The notes below the pieces were generated by a model. The model worked only from the letters and a program-made list of their open reading frames with translations. It searched no databases and was not told the origin of the DNA. From the NCBI GenBank assembly GCA_900545455.1, contig UQZF01000002.1, positions 1-43,425 of the forward strand: DNA of 43,425 bases, read 5' to 3'. Position numbers and translations under genes: made by a program. Shown piece after piece: positions 1 through 9,180 of this stretch; position 1 is the first letter of the stretch, and every line of letters starts with the position of its first letter. Origin of the DNA: an uncultured Eubacteriales bacterium. Its GTDB lineage: Bacteria; Bacillota; Clostridia; Lachnospirales; Lachnospiraceae.

Positions 1-440
1 CGGCAGAGGTTACGCAGAGCTCGTTTGAGGTAATCAAAAAGAAGCTCGCGGCGGACAATAAGACGCCTGTAAGCAAGGGCAAGATAGTCATGGCTACCGT
101 GAAGGGCGACGTACATGATATAGGAAAGAATATTGTCAAGGTAATCCTTGAAAATTACGGCTACACGGTCATTGATCTCGGAAAGGATGTCGACTACATG
201 ACGGTTGTGAACGCAGCCATCGAGCACAAGGCTAAGCTTGTCGGTCTTTCGGCGCTTATGACAACGACTCTTGTGAGCATGGAAAAGACGATACAGCTTT
301 TGAGGGAGTACAAGGTTGACTGTAAGGTTGTTGTCGGAGGTGCAGTGCTGACACCGGAGTACGCCAAGCAGATTGGCGCGGATTACTATGCGAAGGATGC
401 TATGGATACGGTTGCAGCGGCAAGGGAAGTTTTGGGATAA
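1..440 (+). CDS. metH: Methionine synthase, C-terminal B12-binding end (5' partial)
   Basis: The reading frame is open from base 3 and enters from outside the window; 145 residues are visible. It carries a cobalamin-binding fold: a short helical cap segment (residues 1-30 of the visible part), then the signature GDVHDIGKN, whose Asp-x-His-x-x-Gly His is the lower cobalt ligand, then the SALMTTT and VVGGAVLT segments that line the corrin site. It ends right after this fold, so there is no SAM-dependent reactivation domain; that is usual for the shorter MetH of Clostridia, where reactivation is a separate protein (family knowledge). The stretch GGAVLTPEYAKQIGADYYAKD reads like MetH rather than a methylamine or methanol corrinoid protein, though those share the fold. 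Role: methyl transfer from methyl-tetrahydrofolate to homocysteine in the cytoplasm. The next gene starts 22 bases later and may be co-transcribed. Confidence 0.78.
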   Translation, partial: AEVTQSSFEVIKKKLAADNKTPVSKGKIVMATVKGDVHDIGKNIVKVILENYGYTVIDLGKDVDYMTVVNAAIEHKAKLVGLSALMTTTLVSMEKTIQLLREYKVDCKVVVGGAVLTPEYAKQIGADYYAKDAMDTVAAAREVLG

Positions 441-462
441 TAATTGGGATAGGAAGAATATC

Positions 463-1047
463 ATGAAAGAAAATCAGTTTTTTGCAATTATGGCAAGAAT
501 GAAATACATTAACCGCTGGGGGCTTATGAGAAACACGAGAACGGAGAATATATGCGAGCACAGCATGGATGTCGCCATGATTGCACATGCGCTCGGAGTA
601 ATCAATAACGTATATTACGGCGGAAACCTCAATCCCGACAGATTGGCACTTATGGGAATGTATCATGATGCGACGGAGATTATCACGGGAGATATGCCGA
701 CGCCCGTCAAGTATTACAATCCGCTTATAAGGCATGCGTACAAGGAAGTTGAGAGCGTTGCAAAGGATGAACTCCTTGCGGGACTTCCCGATGAGATGCG
801 TCCGTATTACGATCCGATTATGCAGGATACCGAGAAGGAGGCGGTCATGTGGCTCTATGTGAAGGCTGCGGACAAGCTTTCGGCTCTTGTAAAGTGTATC
901 GAGGAGCGTTCAATGGGAAATCAGGATTTCTGCAAAGCGGAAGAGACGACGCTTGCATCAATTCTTGAGATGAAGCTCCCTGAGGTGAATTTCTTTGTCG
1001 ACCATTTTATCCCGGCTTATGGTCTTACACTTGACGAGTCAAAATAG
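463..1047 (+). CDS. yfbR: 5'-deoxynucleotidase, YfbR family (HD domain)
   Basis: 194 residues, close to the E. coli YfbR length (199). It starts FFAIMARMKYINRWGLMRN, which closely follows the YfbR N-terminus, then RTENICEHSMDVAMIAHA (first metal His), MYHDATEIITGDMPTPVKYY (the HD pair followed by the family's GDxPTPVKY), and a second Asp region near KAADKLSALVKCIEE. It dephosphorylates deoxynucleoside 5'-monophosphates in the cytoplasm, a step in dNTP salvage (family knowledge). An upstream extension of the frame to 373 overlaps metH. I chose ATG 463 because AGGAAG lies 6 bases before it and because homology starts there. topB follows after 17 bases, so the two are probably co-transcribed. 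Confidence 0.92.
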   Translation: MKENQFFAIMARMKYINRWGLMRNTRTENICEHSMDVAMIAHALGVINNVYYGGNLNPDRLALMGMYHDATEIITGDMPTPVKYYNPLIRHAYKEVESVAKDELLAGLPDEMRPYYDPIMQDTEKEAVMWLYVKAADKLSALVKCIEERSMGNQDFCKAEETTLASILEMKLPEVNFFVDHFIPAYGLTLDESK

Positions 1048-1064
1048 CGGAGATTAATTTATAC

Positions 1065-3098
1065 ATGGGTAAATCACTTTTTATTGCGGAAAAGCCGAGC
1101 GTGGCACAGGAGTTTGCCAAGGCTTTAAAATACAATACTGCACGCCGTGACGGTTATATCGAATCGGATGAGGCTGTTGTGACATGGTGCGTAGGGCATC
1201 TTGTCACAATGAGCTATCCCGAGGTATACGATCCGGCGCTTAAAAGATGGAGTCTTGATACGCTGCCATTTATTCCCACAGACTGGAAGTATGAGGTGAT
1301 AGAGGGAGTAAAGAAGCAGTTTAACATTGTGTCAGGACTCCTTAATCGTCCCGACATAGACACGATATATGTCTGCACCGACTCGGGACGTGAGGGAGAG
1401 TATATATACAGGCTCGTGGAGCAGGAGGCACACGTCGAGGGTAAAAACAGGAGACGTGTGTGGATCGACTCACAGACCGAGGAGGAGATTTTGAGGGGAA
1501 TCAGGGAGGCAAAGGACCTTTCCGAGTATGATGCCCTTGCGGATGCTGCATATCTGCGCGCGAAGGAGGACTACCTCATGGGAATCAATTTCTCGAGAGT
1601 CCTCACATTAAAGTATGGAAATACAATCTCTAACTACCTAAAACAGAGCAAGAACACGGTCATAGCCGTTGGACGTGTCATGACCTGTGTCCAGGGAATG
1701 ATAGTTAAAAGGGAGCGCGAGATAAGACAGTTCGTCGAGACGCCTTTTTATAGGGTGCTTGCCAAGTGCTCGCTTGCGGGAAGCGGCTTTGAGGCTGAGT
1801 GGAGAGCGGTTGAGGGCTCGGTATACTATGCCTCGCCGAAGCTCTATAAGGAGAACGGCTTTAACAAGGAGGAGGACGCGAGGGCACTTATTGAACTTAT
1901 GTCGGGGCAGAAGCTTCATGACGGCGCAAGACAGCTTGCCATGCCTGAGCCCGTGAGCGGAGTCATAACCGGAATTGAGAAGAAGAAGGAGAACAAGAGT
2001 GCTCCTTTGCTTTTTAACCTTGCGGAATTACAGAATGAGTGCTCGAGGCTTTTTAAGATAAGCCCCGATGAGACACTTCGAATAACACAGGAGCTTTATG
2101 AGAAGAAGCTCGTGACATACCCGAGAACCGACGCGAGAGTGCTCTCGACGGCGGTTGCAAAGGAGATTCACAAAAACATAGGCGGTTTGAGAAACTTTCA
2201 GCCTGCGGCGGGCTTTGCGGCGGAGATACTTGAGAGCGGAAGCTACAAGGGGATTGCCAAGACAAAGTACACCAACGACAAGCAGATAACCGACCACTAT
2301 GCGATAATCCCGACGGGACAGACGGGCGCGGTAAAAGGGCTCTCCGCCATGGCTGCGAAGGTCTATGAGGCGATTGTGAAGAGATTTCTCGCAATATTTT
2401 ATCCGCCTGCCGTATATCAGAAGGTTGCGCTTGTGATAAAGAAGGACACGGAGAGTCTTTTTTCAAGCTTCAAGGTGTTAGTATCCGAGGGCTATTTAAA
2501 GGTCGCAGGGACGGGCAGCTCATCGGCTAAGGCGTCTAAGAACGATGATGAGACCGAGGATGTAAAGTGCGATGCGGGAATGCTCGAGATGCTTCAGAAG
2601 CTAAAGAAGGGCGACATCATCCCGATAACGGAATTTTTCGTAAAGGAGGGCAAGACCTCGCCACCTAAGAGATACAATTCAGGTTCAATCATTCTCGCGA
2701 TGGAGAATGCGGGACAGTTAATCGAGGACGAGGAGCTCAGAGCCCAGATTAAGGGAAGCGGAATTGGAACGAGTGCTACGAGAGCCGAGATACTCAAAAA
2801 GCTCATAGACAAAGGTTATATTAAGCTTAACAACAAGACACAGATAATCACTCCGACACTTTTGGGTGAGATGATATATGATGTCGTTGCGGCGTCGATA
2901 AAGTACCTTTTGGATCCGACGCTCACGGCGAGCTGGGAGAAGGGACTCACGGGGGTTGCCGACGCGACAATCTCATGCGATGAGTACCTTGAGAAGCTTG
3001 AGGGCTTTGTCACGAGAAGAACGCTCGCGGTAAAGCAGGTCAACAACCAGTATATGCTGAGACCTTATTTTGACTATGCGGCAGCCTACTATAAGTAG
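1065..3098 (+). CDS. topB: DNA topoisomerase III (type IA)
   Basis: 677 residues. It opens with the TOPRIM strand SLFIAEKPSVAQEFAKAL (catalytic Glu in AEKPS). The second acidic motif is CTDSGREGEY, the TDxGREGE form typical of TopB and its plasmid relatives. The active-site Tyr is Y352 in TYPRTDAR. GSGIGTSATRAEILKKL is the usual central helix motif (about residue 565). There are no C-terminal zinc fingers, as expected for TopB and unlike TopA. It relaxes or decatenates single-stranded regions during replication and recombination. The ATG is preceded by a weak GGAG. In Lachnospiraceae a TopB can be chromosomal or belong to integrative elements; the housekeeping neighbours here argue for the chromosomal copy (inference). 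Confidence 0.95.
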   Translation: MGKSLFIAEKPSVAQEFAKALKYNTARRDGYIESDEAVVTWCVGHLVTMSYPEVYDPALKRWSLDTLPFIPTDWKYEVIEGVKKQFNIVSGLLNRPDIDTIYVCTDSGREGEYIYRLVEQEAHVEGKNRRRVWIDSQTEEEILRGIREAKDLSEYDALADAAYLRAKEDYLMGINFSRVLTLKYGNTISNYLKQSKNTVIAVGRVMTCVQGMIVKREREIRQFVETPFYRVLAKCSLAGSGFEAEWRAVEGSVYYASPKLYKENGFNKEEDARALIELMSGQKLHDGARQLAMPEPVSGVITGIEKKKENKSAPLLFNLAELQNECSRLFKISPDETLRITQELYEKKLVTYPRTDARVLSTAVAKEIHKNIGGLRNFQPAAGFAAEILESGSYKGIAKTKYTNDKQITDHYAIIPTGQTGAVKGLSAMAAKVYEAIVKRFLAIFYPPAVYQKVALVIKKDTESLFSSFKVLVSEGYLKVAGTGSSSAKASKNDDETEDVKCDAGMLEMLQKLKKGDIIPITEFFVKEGKTSPPKRYNSGSIILAMENAGQLIEDEELRAQIKGSGIGTSATRAEILKKLIDKGYIKLNNKTQIITPTLLGEMIYDVVAASIKYLLDPTLTASWEKGLTGVADATISCDEYLEKLEGFVTRRTLAVKQVNNQYMLRPYFDYAAAYYK

Positions 3099-3113
3099 GA
3101 CGTGTGAAAAAGA

Positions 3114-3142
3114 TTGTGTTACGGCACCTGATGTGATAAGAT
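3114..3142 (+). promoter_or_regulatory. Probable sigma-A promoter for glmS
   Basis: TTGTGT (3114-3119), a 17-base spacer, then TAAGAT (3137-3142) with an extended TGA just before the -10. It lies in the 87-base gap before glmS. No glmS ribozyme core was recognised in this gap, and the gap is too short for one of usual size. Confidence 0.4.
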
Positions 3143-3185
3143 AGAATCTATAAGTTTATTCGCAGATTAGTAAGGAGGCATGATT

Positions 3186-5006
3186 ATGTGCGGAATAGTC
3201 GGTTATTGCGGACCTAGAGATGCGGCGGACGTATTGCTTGATACGCTCGGAAAATTAGAGTACAGAGGTTATGATTCAGCAGGAATTGCTGTTTTTGAGA
3301 ATAATAAGATAAAGGTTGAGAAGTCACAGGGAAAGCTTACCTGTCTTTTGGAGAAGTTAAAGAAGGACGGAAAGCCTGTCGGACATTGCGGAATAGGACA
3401 CACGAGATGGGCTACCCACGGTGAGCCTTCGGACATCAATTCACATCCTCACGGCAACAAGAGGGTGTCAATCGTGCACAACGGTATCATCGAGAACTAC
3501 AAGCCTATCAAGGAATTTCTGCTTGGACAGGGATATTCTTTTGAGAGCCAGACGGATACCGAGACGGTTGCAAAGCTTCTCGATTACTATTACGAGGGAA
3601 GTCCTTTTGACACCATAACAAGGGTGCTCGGTGAGATTGAGGGCTCCTACGCGCTCGGAATCATGTTCAGGGATTTTCCTGACAGGGTGTTTGCGGCGAG
3701 AAAGGAATGCCCGCTCATAATCGGTGTCGGTGAGGGAGAGAACTTCATCGCGTCGGATATGTCGGCTATTTTACAGTACACGAGAAATTATTATCTCCTT
3801 GATGCGGACGAGATTGCATGTATCGAGAAGGATAAGGTTACCATAAGGGATGTTCACGGTGACATTGTCAACAAGGAACTGCAGACGGCGACATGGGATG
3901 TCGATGCGGCGCAGAAGGGCGGCTATGAGCATTTTATGCTCAAGGAGATATATGAGCAGCCGACTGCCGTAAAGACGACGATAACACCGAGAATCACGGA
4001 GGGAATGCCTGACTTTAGTGAGTGCGGACTTACCGATGAAAAGCTTGCGGCGTACCGCAAGATATTCATAGTTGCGTGTGGTACTGCAATGCACGCGGGA
4101 ATGGTCGGAAAGTATGTTATAGAGAAGCTTGCGAGGACGGAGGTTACGGTTGATATTGCCTCCGAGTTCAGATACAGAGATCCGCTTATATCGGACAATG
4201 ATTTGGTTATTCTCATTTCACAGTCGGGAGAGACTGCCGACACCAAGGAGGCATTAAGAATATCCAAGGAGCTCGGCGCGGACACACTTGCGTTTGTGAA
4301 TGTCAAGGGTTCATCAATCGCGAGAGAGGCTGACATGGTTATGTACACACATGCGGGCCCTGAGATTTCGGTTGCATCTACCAAGGCATTTTCCGTGCAG
4401 ATAGCGATGATGTATATGTTTGCGTTCAAGCTTGCTTATGCCAAGGGAAAGATTGACAAGGAGACCTGTGCGGCATACATAAGGGAGCTTGAGAACATAC
4501 CTGAGGCACTTGAAAAGACATTAGAGTGCAAGGATACATGTCAGTTCGTTGCATCTAAGATAATGAATGCCGACAGTCTTTTATACATCGGACGCGGACT
4601 CGACTATGCGCTCAGCATGGAGGGTTCGTTAAAGCTCAAGGAGATTTCATATATTCACTCCGAGTCATACGCGGCGGGTGAGTTAAAGCACGGAACAATA
4701 TCGCTTATCACTGAGCAGATGCCTGTGATTGCGGTAGTTACACAGCATGACCTCATGGAAAAGACCGTGAGCAACATAAAGGAAGTTAAGGCGAGAGGCG
4801 CGAAGGTTGTTCTCGTATGTGCGGAGGATGTCGAGATAGAGGCTGAGGCTGCGGATTACATTGTGAGAATCCCTATGGTGTCAGATATACTCATGCCTAT
4901 GCTTGCGGTGCTTCCGTTACAGCTTATCGCATATTACACATCGGTGCTGAGAGGCAACGATGTTGACCAGCCGCGTAACCTTGCAAAATCGGTTACGGTT
5001 GAGTAG
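3186..5006 (+). CDS. glmS: Glutamine-fructose-6-phosphate aminotransferase (isomerizing)
   Basis: 606 residues, near the E. coli length of 609. The start matters because the mature protein must begin with Cys2: ATG 3186 gives MCGIVGYCG and sits 7 bases after AAGGAGG (3172-3178), while the ATG at 3180 would bury the Cys. N-terminal glutaminase: GIGHTRWATHG, HNGIIENY, TDTE. C-terminal SIS isomerase halves: ACGTAMHAG and SQSGETADTKEAL in the first, GRGLDYALSMEGSLKLKE in the second, ending DQPRNLAKSVTVE. It makes glucosamine-6-phosphate for peptidoglycan. A beta-helix protein follows after 12 bases. Regulation is probably by its own promoter; no ribozyme was seen. Confidence 0.98.
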   Translation: MCGIVGYCGPRDAADVLLDTLGKLEYRGYDSAGIAVFENNKIKVEKSQGKLTCLLEKLKKDGKPVGHCGIGHTRWATHGEPSDINSHPHGNKRVSIVHNGIIENYKPIKEFLLGQGYSFESQTDTETVAKLLDYYYEGSPFDTITRVLGEIEGSYALGIMFRDFPDRVFAARKECPLIIGVGEGENFIASDMSAILQYTRNYYLLDADEIACIEKDKVTIRDVHGDIVNKELQTATWDVDAAQKGGYEHFMLKEIYEQPTAVKTTITPRITEGMPDFSECGLTDEKLAAYRKIFIVACGTAMHAGMVGKYVIEKLARTEVTVDIASEFRYRDPLISDNDLVILISQSGETADTKEALRISKELGADTLAFVNVKGSSIAREADMVMYTHAGPEISVASTKAFSVQIAMMYMFAFKLAYAKGKIDKETCAAYIRELENIPEALEKTLECKDTCQFVASKIMNADSLLYIGRGLDYALSMEGSLKLKEISYIHSESYAAGELKHGTISLITEQMPVIAVVTQHDLMEKTVSNIKEVKARGAKVVLVCAEDVEIEAEAADYIVRIPMVSDILMPMLAVLPLQLIAYYTSVLRGNDVDQPRNLAKSVTVE

Positions 5007-5018
5007 GGAGGATTGGTT

Positions 5019-5687
5019 ATGTCTGAAAAGTTGAAGATAGCAAGCCTTTATGATCTGAGTCAGACGATAGCGGGAGAGCTCTTTGAAGGTGCAGAGTACC
5101 CTTGGCAGGTGCTTCCGCTTATCGGTGATTTTATAAAGAAGCTCGGGGCATCCCTTGATAAGTCGGAGTACGACGAGGTTGCCGAGAACGTGTGGATTGC
5201 AAAGAGTGCCAAGGTGGCACCTACGGCATACATTAACGGACCGTGTATTATCGGCAGGGATGCCGAGATACGCCACTGTGCGTTTATAAGGGGCAATGCC
5301 ATTGTCGGCGAGGGAGCCGTTGTGGGTAACTCGACAGAGCTTAAAAACGTCGTGCTCTTTAATAAGGTTCAGGTTCCGCATTACAACTATGTCGGCGATT
5401 CGATTCTCGGGTACAAGTCGCACATGGGAGCGGGCTCGATTACCTCGAATGTCAAGTCTGACAAGGCACTTGTCAAGGTAAGATGTGATGGCGAAGTCAT
5501 AGAGACGGGGCTTAAAAAATTCGGGGCAATGCTCGGTGATAATGTGGAGGTAGGATGCGGAAGCGTTCTGAATCCGGGAACGATTGTAGGAAGAGGCAGC
5601 AATATATATCCGCTTTCTTCAGTTAGAGGGTATGTCGAAGCAGGAAGCATATATAAAAAGCAGGGTGAAATTGTTGAAAAACGATAA
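5019..5687 (+). CDS. Left-handed beta-helix protein, GlmU C-terminal-like
   Basis: 222 residues. After about 75 residues of helical lead (KIASLYDLSQTIAGELFEG) there is a hexapeptide-repeat helix: VWIAKSAKVAPTAYINGP, CIIGRDAEIRHCAFIRG, AIVGEGAVVGNSTELKN. Then follow HYNYVGDSILGYKSHMGAG and MLGDNVEVGCGSVLNPGT. The HYNYVGDSxLG-x-GA-G run resembles the acetyltransferase/CoA face of GlmU, and such proteins are often labelled UDP-GlcNAc pyrophosphorylase-like. There is no nucleotidyltransferase Rossmann domain, so it cannot be a complete GlmU. It starts 12 bases after glmS (ATG 5019 behind GGGAGGA; the upstream TTG 5013 is less likely). The context suggests work on glucosamine-1-phosphate or a related sugar nucleotide; the reaction itself is inference. 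Confidence 0.8.
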   Translation: MSEKLKIASLYDLSQTIAGELFEGAEYPWQVLPLIGDFIKKLGASLDKSEYDEVAENVWIAKSAKVAPTAYINGPCIIGRDAEIRHCAFIRGNAIVGEGAVVGNSTELKNVVLFNKVQVPHYNYVGDSILGYKSHMGAGSITSNVKSDKALVKVRCDGEVIETGLKKFGAMLGDNVEVGCGSVLNPGTIVGRGSNIYPLSSVRGYVEAGSIYKKQGEIVEKR

Positions 5688-5769
5688 AAAAGTGTAATAA
5701 TGTCAAGAATAATGTAAGAACCGGTTTTTGAGTACGGATATTTATTGCATTTTGAAATGGAGGATTAAA

Positions 5770-6639
5770 GTGAGTAAAGTCGCAATTGTTACTGACAGCA
5801 ACAGTGGAATTACGCAGGAAGAAGCAAAAAAGCTCGGAATTGCCGTTCTTCCTATGCCATTCTATATTAATGAGAAACTTTATTTTGAGGACATAGACCT
5901 GACACAGGAGCAGTTCTATAAGGCACTTGGAGAGGATGCCGAGATTTCGACATCGCAGCCTTCACCTACGGATGTCACTGATATGTGGGATAAGCTTTTG
6001 AAGGAGTATGATGAGGTGGTTCACATTCCTATGTCAAGCGGACTCAGCAGCTCGTGCCAGACGGCGATTATGCTTTCTCAGGATTATGATGGCAAGGTAC
6101 AGGTGGTTAATAATCAGAGAATTTCGGTTACACAGAGACAGTCTGTGTTAGATGCCATGGCTATGGCTGATAAGGGATATACAGCGGAGCAGATTAAGAA
6201 CCGATTAGAGGAGACGAAGTTTGACTCGAGTATATATATTACACTTTCGACACTCTACTATCTTAAAAAAGGTGGAAGAATAACACCTGCAGCCGCTGCG
6301 CTCGGAACACTTCTTAAGCTTAAGCCTGTTCTGCAGATTCAGGGAGAGAAACTTGATGCGTTCTCAAAGTGCCGTACACTCAAGCAGGCGAAGCAGACCA
6401 TGATAAATGCAGTTCTCGATGATTTTAAGAAGAGATTTAACAGCTCCGAGAAGGGCGAGGGTATGTATATAGAGATTGCTTACTCGGGAGAGCCTGACGA
6501 GGGAAAGATATTCTATGACGAGGTCAAGGCACTTTTTCCGGACCACGATATTGTTATGGCACCGCTGTCACTCAGCGTCTCCTGCCATATAGGACCGGGA
6601 GCGGTAGCGCTTGCATGTGTCAAAAAGATGGAGATATAA
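5770..6639 (+). CDS. DegV family fatty-acid-binding protein
   Basis: 289 residues from GTG 5770, chosen because GGAGG (5759-5763) is 6 bases upstream and the product then begins SKVAIVTDSNSGITQEEAK, the DegV opening. Further family marks are the N-terminal EISTSQPSPTD segment, MSSGLSSSCQTA (phospho/fatty-acid carboxylate pocket) and LYYLKKGGRITPAAAALG, followed by LKLKPVLQ. DegV (FakB-type) proteins bind a fatty acid and present it to the kinase FakA (family knowledge). No fakA is next to it. A second DegV lies at 32422. It ends 36 bases before the DUF815 locus. An ATG frame extension to 5728 has no ribosome site. Confidence 0.92.
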   Translation: MSKVAIVTDSNSGITQEEAKKLGIAVLPMPFYINEKLYFEDIDLTQEQFYKALGEDAEISTSQPSPTDVTDMWDKLLKEYDEVVHIPMSSGLSSSCQTAIMLSQDYDGKVQVVNNQRISVTQRQSVLDAMAMADKGYTAEQIKNRLEETKFDSSIYITLSTLYYLKKGGRITPAAAALGTLLKLKPVLQIQGEKLDAFSKCRTLKQAKQTMINAVLDDFKKRFNSSEKGEGMYIEIAYSGEPDEGKIFYDEVKALFPDHDIVMAPLSLSVSCHIGPGAVALACVKKMEI

Positions 6640-6675
6640 CAATAGATATTGTTAACAGTATGCAGGGAGATAAAA

Positions 6676-7979
6676 ATGGAAAATATAGTATCAAAACTCA
6701 TAATGTACGGAGATATGCCGTCAGATTCAATTCTGATGAAGCTCTGCGATGTGTCTAAGAGAGCTAAAGACGGCAGTGCACCTACGGATGAACTTGTGAC
6801 GGAGACATACAGACAGATAAAGAGACTGTTGGTTCTTGCGACATCCTATGGCTTTGACAACAATTTGTGGCACAATTATCTTACGTTCCTGCTTATAACG
6901 GATGAGAATCCTTTTTCAATCACCTGTGAGAAGGTGGGAGCGAATGACGGAAGTGCGAATTATTTTCCAAGAATGACTTCAAGGCGTTTTATGATTTATT
7001 CCACTATGATTTTTCATGGCTCGAGGAGCGTCTCGGAATAGACAGCTTCGGCATTCTTGAGAATTATAAGGCAATCGGCAAGCCGGAGCTTATGTACAAC
7101 AAGAATGTAAGTGAAAAGGTAAGGGACTTATCGCTTAAGCTTGGAGCGGCAAAGGATGCGGATGAGATATTTGACCTTGTAACAGGGTTTTACAAAGCTT
7201 ACGGTGTTGGAATGTTCGGACTTAACAAGGCATTCAGATTTTCTTCCGATGCGGATGGCAGCATTCATTTCCAGCCTATCAACAATATGGAGAAGGTCAT
7301 GCTTGATGATCTTGTTGGATATGAAATTCAGAAGAAGAAGCTCGTTGATAACACAAAGGCATTTGTTGATGGCAAGAAGGCTAACAATGTACTTCTTTTC
7401 GGCGACAGCGGAACGGGCAAATCGACAAGTATTAAGGCTATTGTCAATGAGTTCTATGACCAGGGACTCAGAATGATTGAGATATACAAGCATCAGTTTA
7501 AAGATTTGTCGAATGTCATTGCATCTATAAAGAACCGCAATTATAAGTTTATTATATATATGGATGATTTGTCGTTCGAGGAGTTCGAGATTGAGTACAA
7601 GTTCTTAAAAGCTGTTATCGAGGGCGGTGTCGAGACAAAGCCTGACAATATTCTGATATATGCGACATCCAACAGGCGGCATCTTATCAAGGAGACATGG
7701 AATGACCGCGATGATGTTGAGACAGACAACGGAATGCATCGTTCCGATACAATGCAGGAGAAACTGTCACTTGTGAACAGATTCGGTGTCACAATCAACT
7801 ATTCAAAGCCAAGCCAGAAAGAGTACTTTAACATTGTTATCGAGCTTGCAAGGAAGAATGGTGTGAATATGACTGATGAACAGCTGTGTGCCGAGGCAAA
7901 TAAGTGGGAGTTAAGTCATGGCGGTATATCGGGAAGAACGGCACAGCAGTTCATCAACTATTGCTTAGGACAGCAGTAA
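6676..7979 (+). pseudogene. DUF815-family AAA-type ATPase, interrupted by a one-base frameshift
   Basis: Two frames together make one protein. Frame A runs from ATG 6676 (AGGGAG upstream): MENIVSKLIMYGDMPSD ... NPFSITCEKVGANDGSANYF. It then goes out of frame at about 6964-6969 and stops at 7041. Frame B is open through the same point (KNDFKAFYDLFHYDFSWLEERLG, 6969 onward) and continues to 7979 with Walker A LLFGDSGTGKST, Walker B FIIYMDDLSFEEFE, sensor ILIYATSNRRHL, and a C-terminal SHGGISGRTAQQFINY. A single missing base in TTTTCC would restore a protein of about 434 residues. DUF815 proteins are AAA ATPases of unknown substrate. This may be a true mutation or a sequence error. No good -1 slippery heptamer is present. 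Confidence 0.85.
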
Positions 7980-8037
7980 AGTTACAAAATAACCGCTTGG
8001 TGTGAGATATTATTTGGCAGTGAGGACGGAAAAGCTT

Positions 8038-9126
8038 ATGATTAAGGGAGTGGATATATCTACCGTACTTGAACTTGAGAGACTGAAAACAGAATATTAT
8101 GATAATGGAATGCAGAATGACCTGATAGATATTCTCGCCTCCAACGGTGTAAACAGTGTGAGACTCCGCTTATGGAACAGTCCGTTTGATATTGACGGTG
8201 TCGCTTACGGCGGGGGAAGTGATGATCTTGTAACCGTGATAGAGATAGCGAAAAGGTGCCGTAAGGCGGGAATGAGTTTCCTTCTTGATTTTCACTACAG
8301 CGATTTCTGGGCAGACACAGGAAAGCAGGTCAAGCCTAAGGCGTGGAAAAGTTATGATCTGCCGAAACTGTGCGAGGCCGTGAAGAGATATACGGTATCG
8401 GTGCTTGAATATCTTACGGCAGCAGGTGTGTGTCCTGACTATATCCAGCCGGGCAATGAGATTTCAAACGGTATATTATGGCCCGACGGAAAATTTCCGG
8501 AGTATAAGGCTGCATGCAAACTTTTAGAGGCTGCTGTATCTGGAATACGTTACGCGGCTCCGGATGCGAAGATTGTACTTCACACATCAGCTGAGCCTGA
8601 ACAGCCTGTATACACAGAGTTCCTCGATATATACGGCGGACGGATTGATTATGATATTATAGGAGTATCATATTTTCCTTACAAGAAGTCGTATGGTCTC
8701 AGTGTACTGAAAGAGAACCTTAAGCAGCTTGCAGAGAAATATCATAAGGATGTTTGTGTGGTTGAGACGGCAATGCCGTATACGACACAGGATTATGCCG
8801 CTAAAGAGAGGCTTGGAGTGAATGCCAGAAAGGGCATGGCTGCCAATGATGCGGCTGTCATCGAAAAATTAAGATACAATATAAGCCCGGAAGGGCAGCT
8901 TGAATATATGCGTGAACTCATAAAGATGGTGAATGAGGTGGATTCGTGCGTGGGGTTTTATTATTGGGAGCCTGCGTGGATTCCTGTAGTGGGTTCAGGA
9001 TGGGCGACAAGTGCGTCTATACAGTACTTAGGTGTCAAGGAACCATGTGGCAATGAATGGGCGAATCAGGCACTTTTCGATTACGAGGGAAGAGCACTCC
9101 CGGCACTCGATGCCTACAATGATTAA
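8038..9126 (+). CDS. Endo-beta-1,4-galactanase, GH53, no signal peptide
   Basis: 362 residues from ATG 8038; a GTG at 8002 adds 12 residues but has no ribosome site. It begins at once with the GH53 first strand IKGVDISTVLELE, then NSVRLRLWNSPFD, SFLLDFHYSDFWADTGKQ and KPKAW. The acid/base is E141 in PGNEISNG and the nucleophile E243 in VVETAMPYT. The end carries GFYYWEPAWIPV. It cleaves beta-1,4-galactan, the arabinogalactan side chain of pectin. No signal peptide is visible, so it should act in the cytoplasm on imported galacto-oligosaccharides (inference). It sits tail-to-tail with the LacI gene; a bidirectional terminator separates them. Confidence 0.93.
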   Translation: MIKGVDISTVLELERLKTEYYDNGMQNDLIDILASNGVNSVRLRLWNSPFDIDGVAYGGGSDDLVTVIEIAKRCRKAGMSFLLDFHYSDFWADTGKQVKPKAWKSYDLPKLCEAVKRYTVSVLEYLTAAGVCPDYIQPGNEISNGILWPDGKFPEYKAACKLLEAAVSGIRYAAPDAKIVLHTSAEPEQPVYTEFLDIYGGRIDYDIIGVSYFPYKKSYGLSVLKENLKQLAEKYHKDVCVVETAMPYTTQDYAAKERLGVNARKGMAANDAAVIEKLRYNISPEGQLEYMRELIKMVNEVDSCVGFYYWEPAWIPVVGSGWATSASIQYLGVKEPCGNEWANQALFDYEGRALPALDAYND

Positions 9127-9180
9127 AAGTACAATAAATGATTGAAAGCAGAATAAATAGAAATAGAATAAAAGGAAAGA

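Noticed and set aside
2053..2466. Long minus-strand frame inside topB
   Set aside because: It is antisense to a fully recognisable topoisomerase, low in complexity (Pro/Ser/Arg-rich), and has no ribosome site.
3099..3179. Possible glmS ribozyme ahead of glmS
   Set aside because: The gap is only about 87 bases to the start, too short for the ribozyme, and no core or cleavage-site pattern was recognised; a promoter explains it.
6955..6975. Programmed -1 frameshift in the DUF815 gene
   Set aside because: The heptamer is not of the X XXY YYZ kind in the needed frame and no stimulating stem-loop or Shine-Dalgarno spacing is clear; a lost base is simpler.
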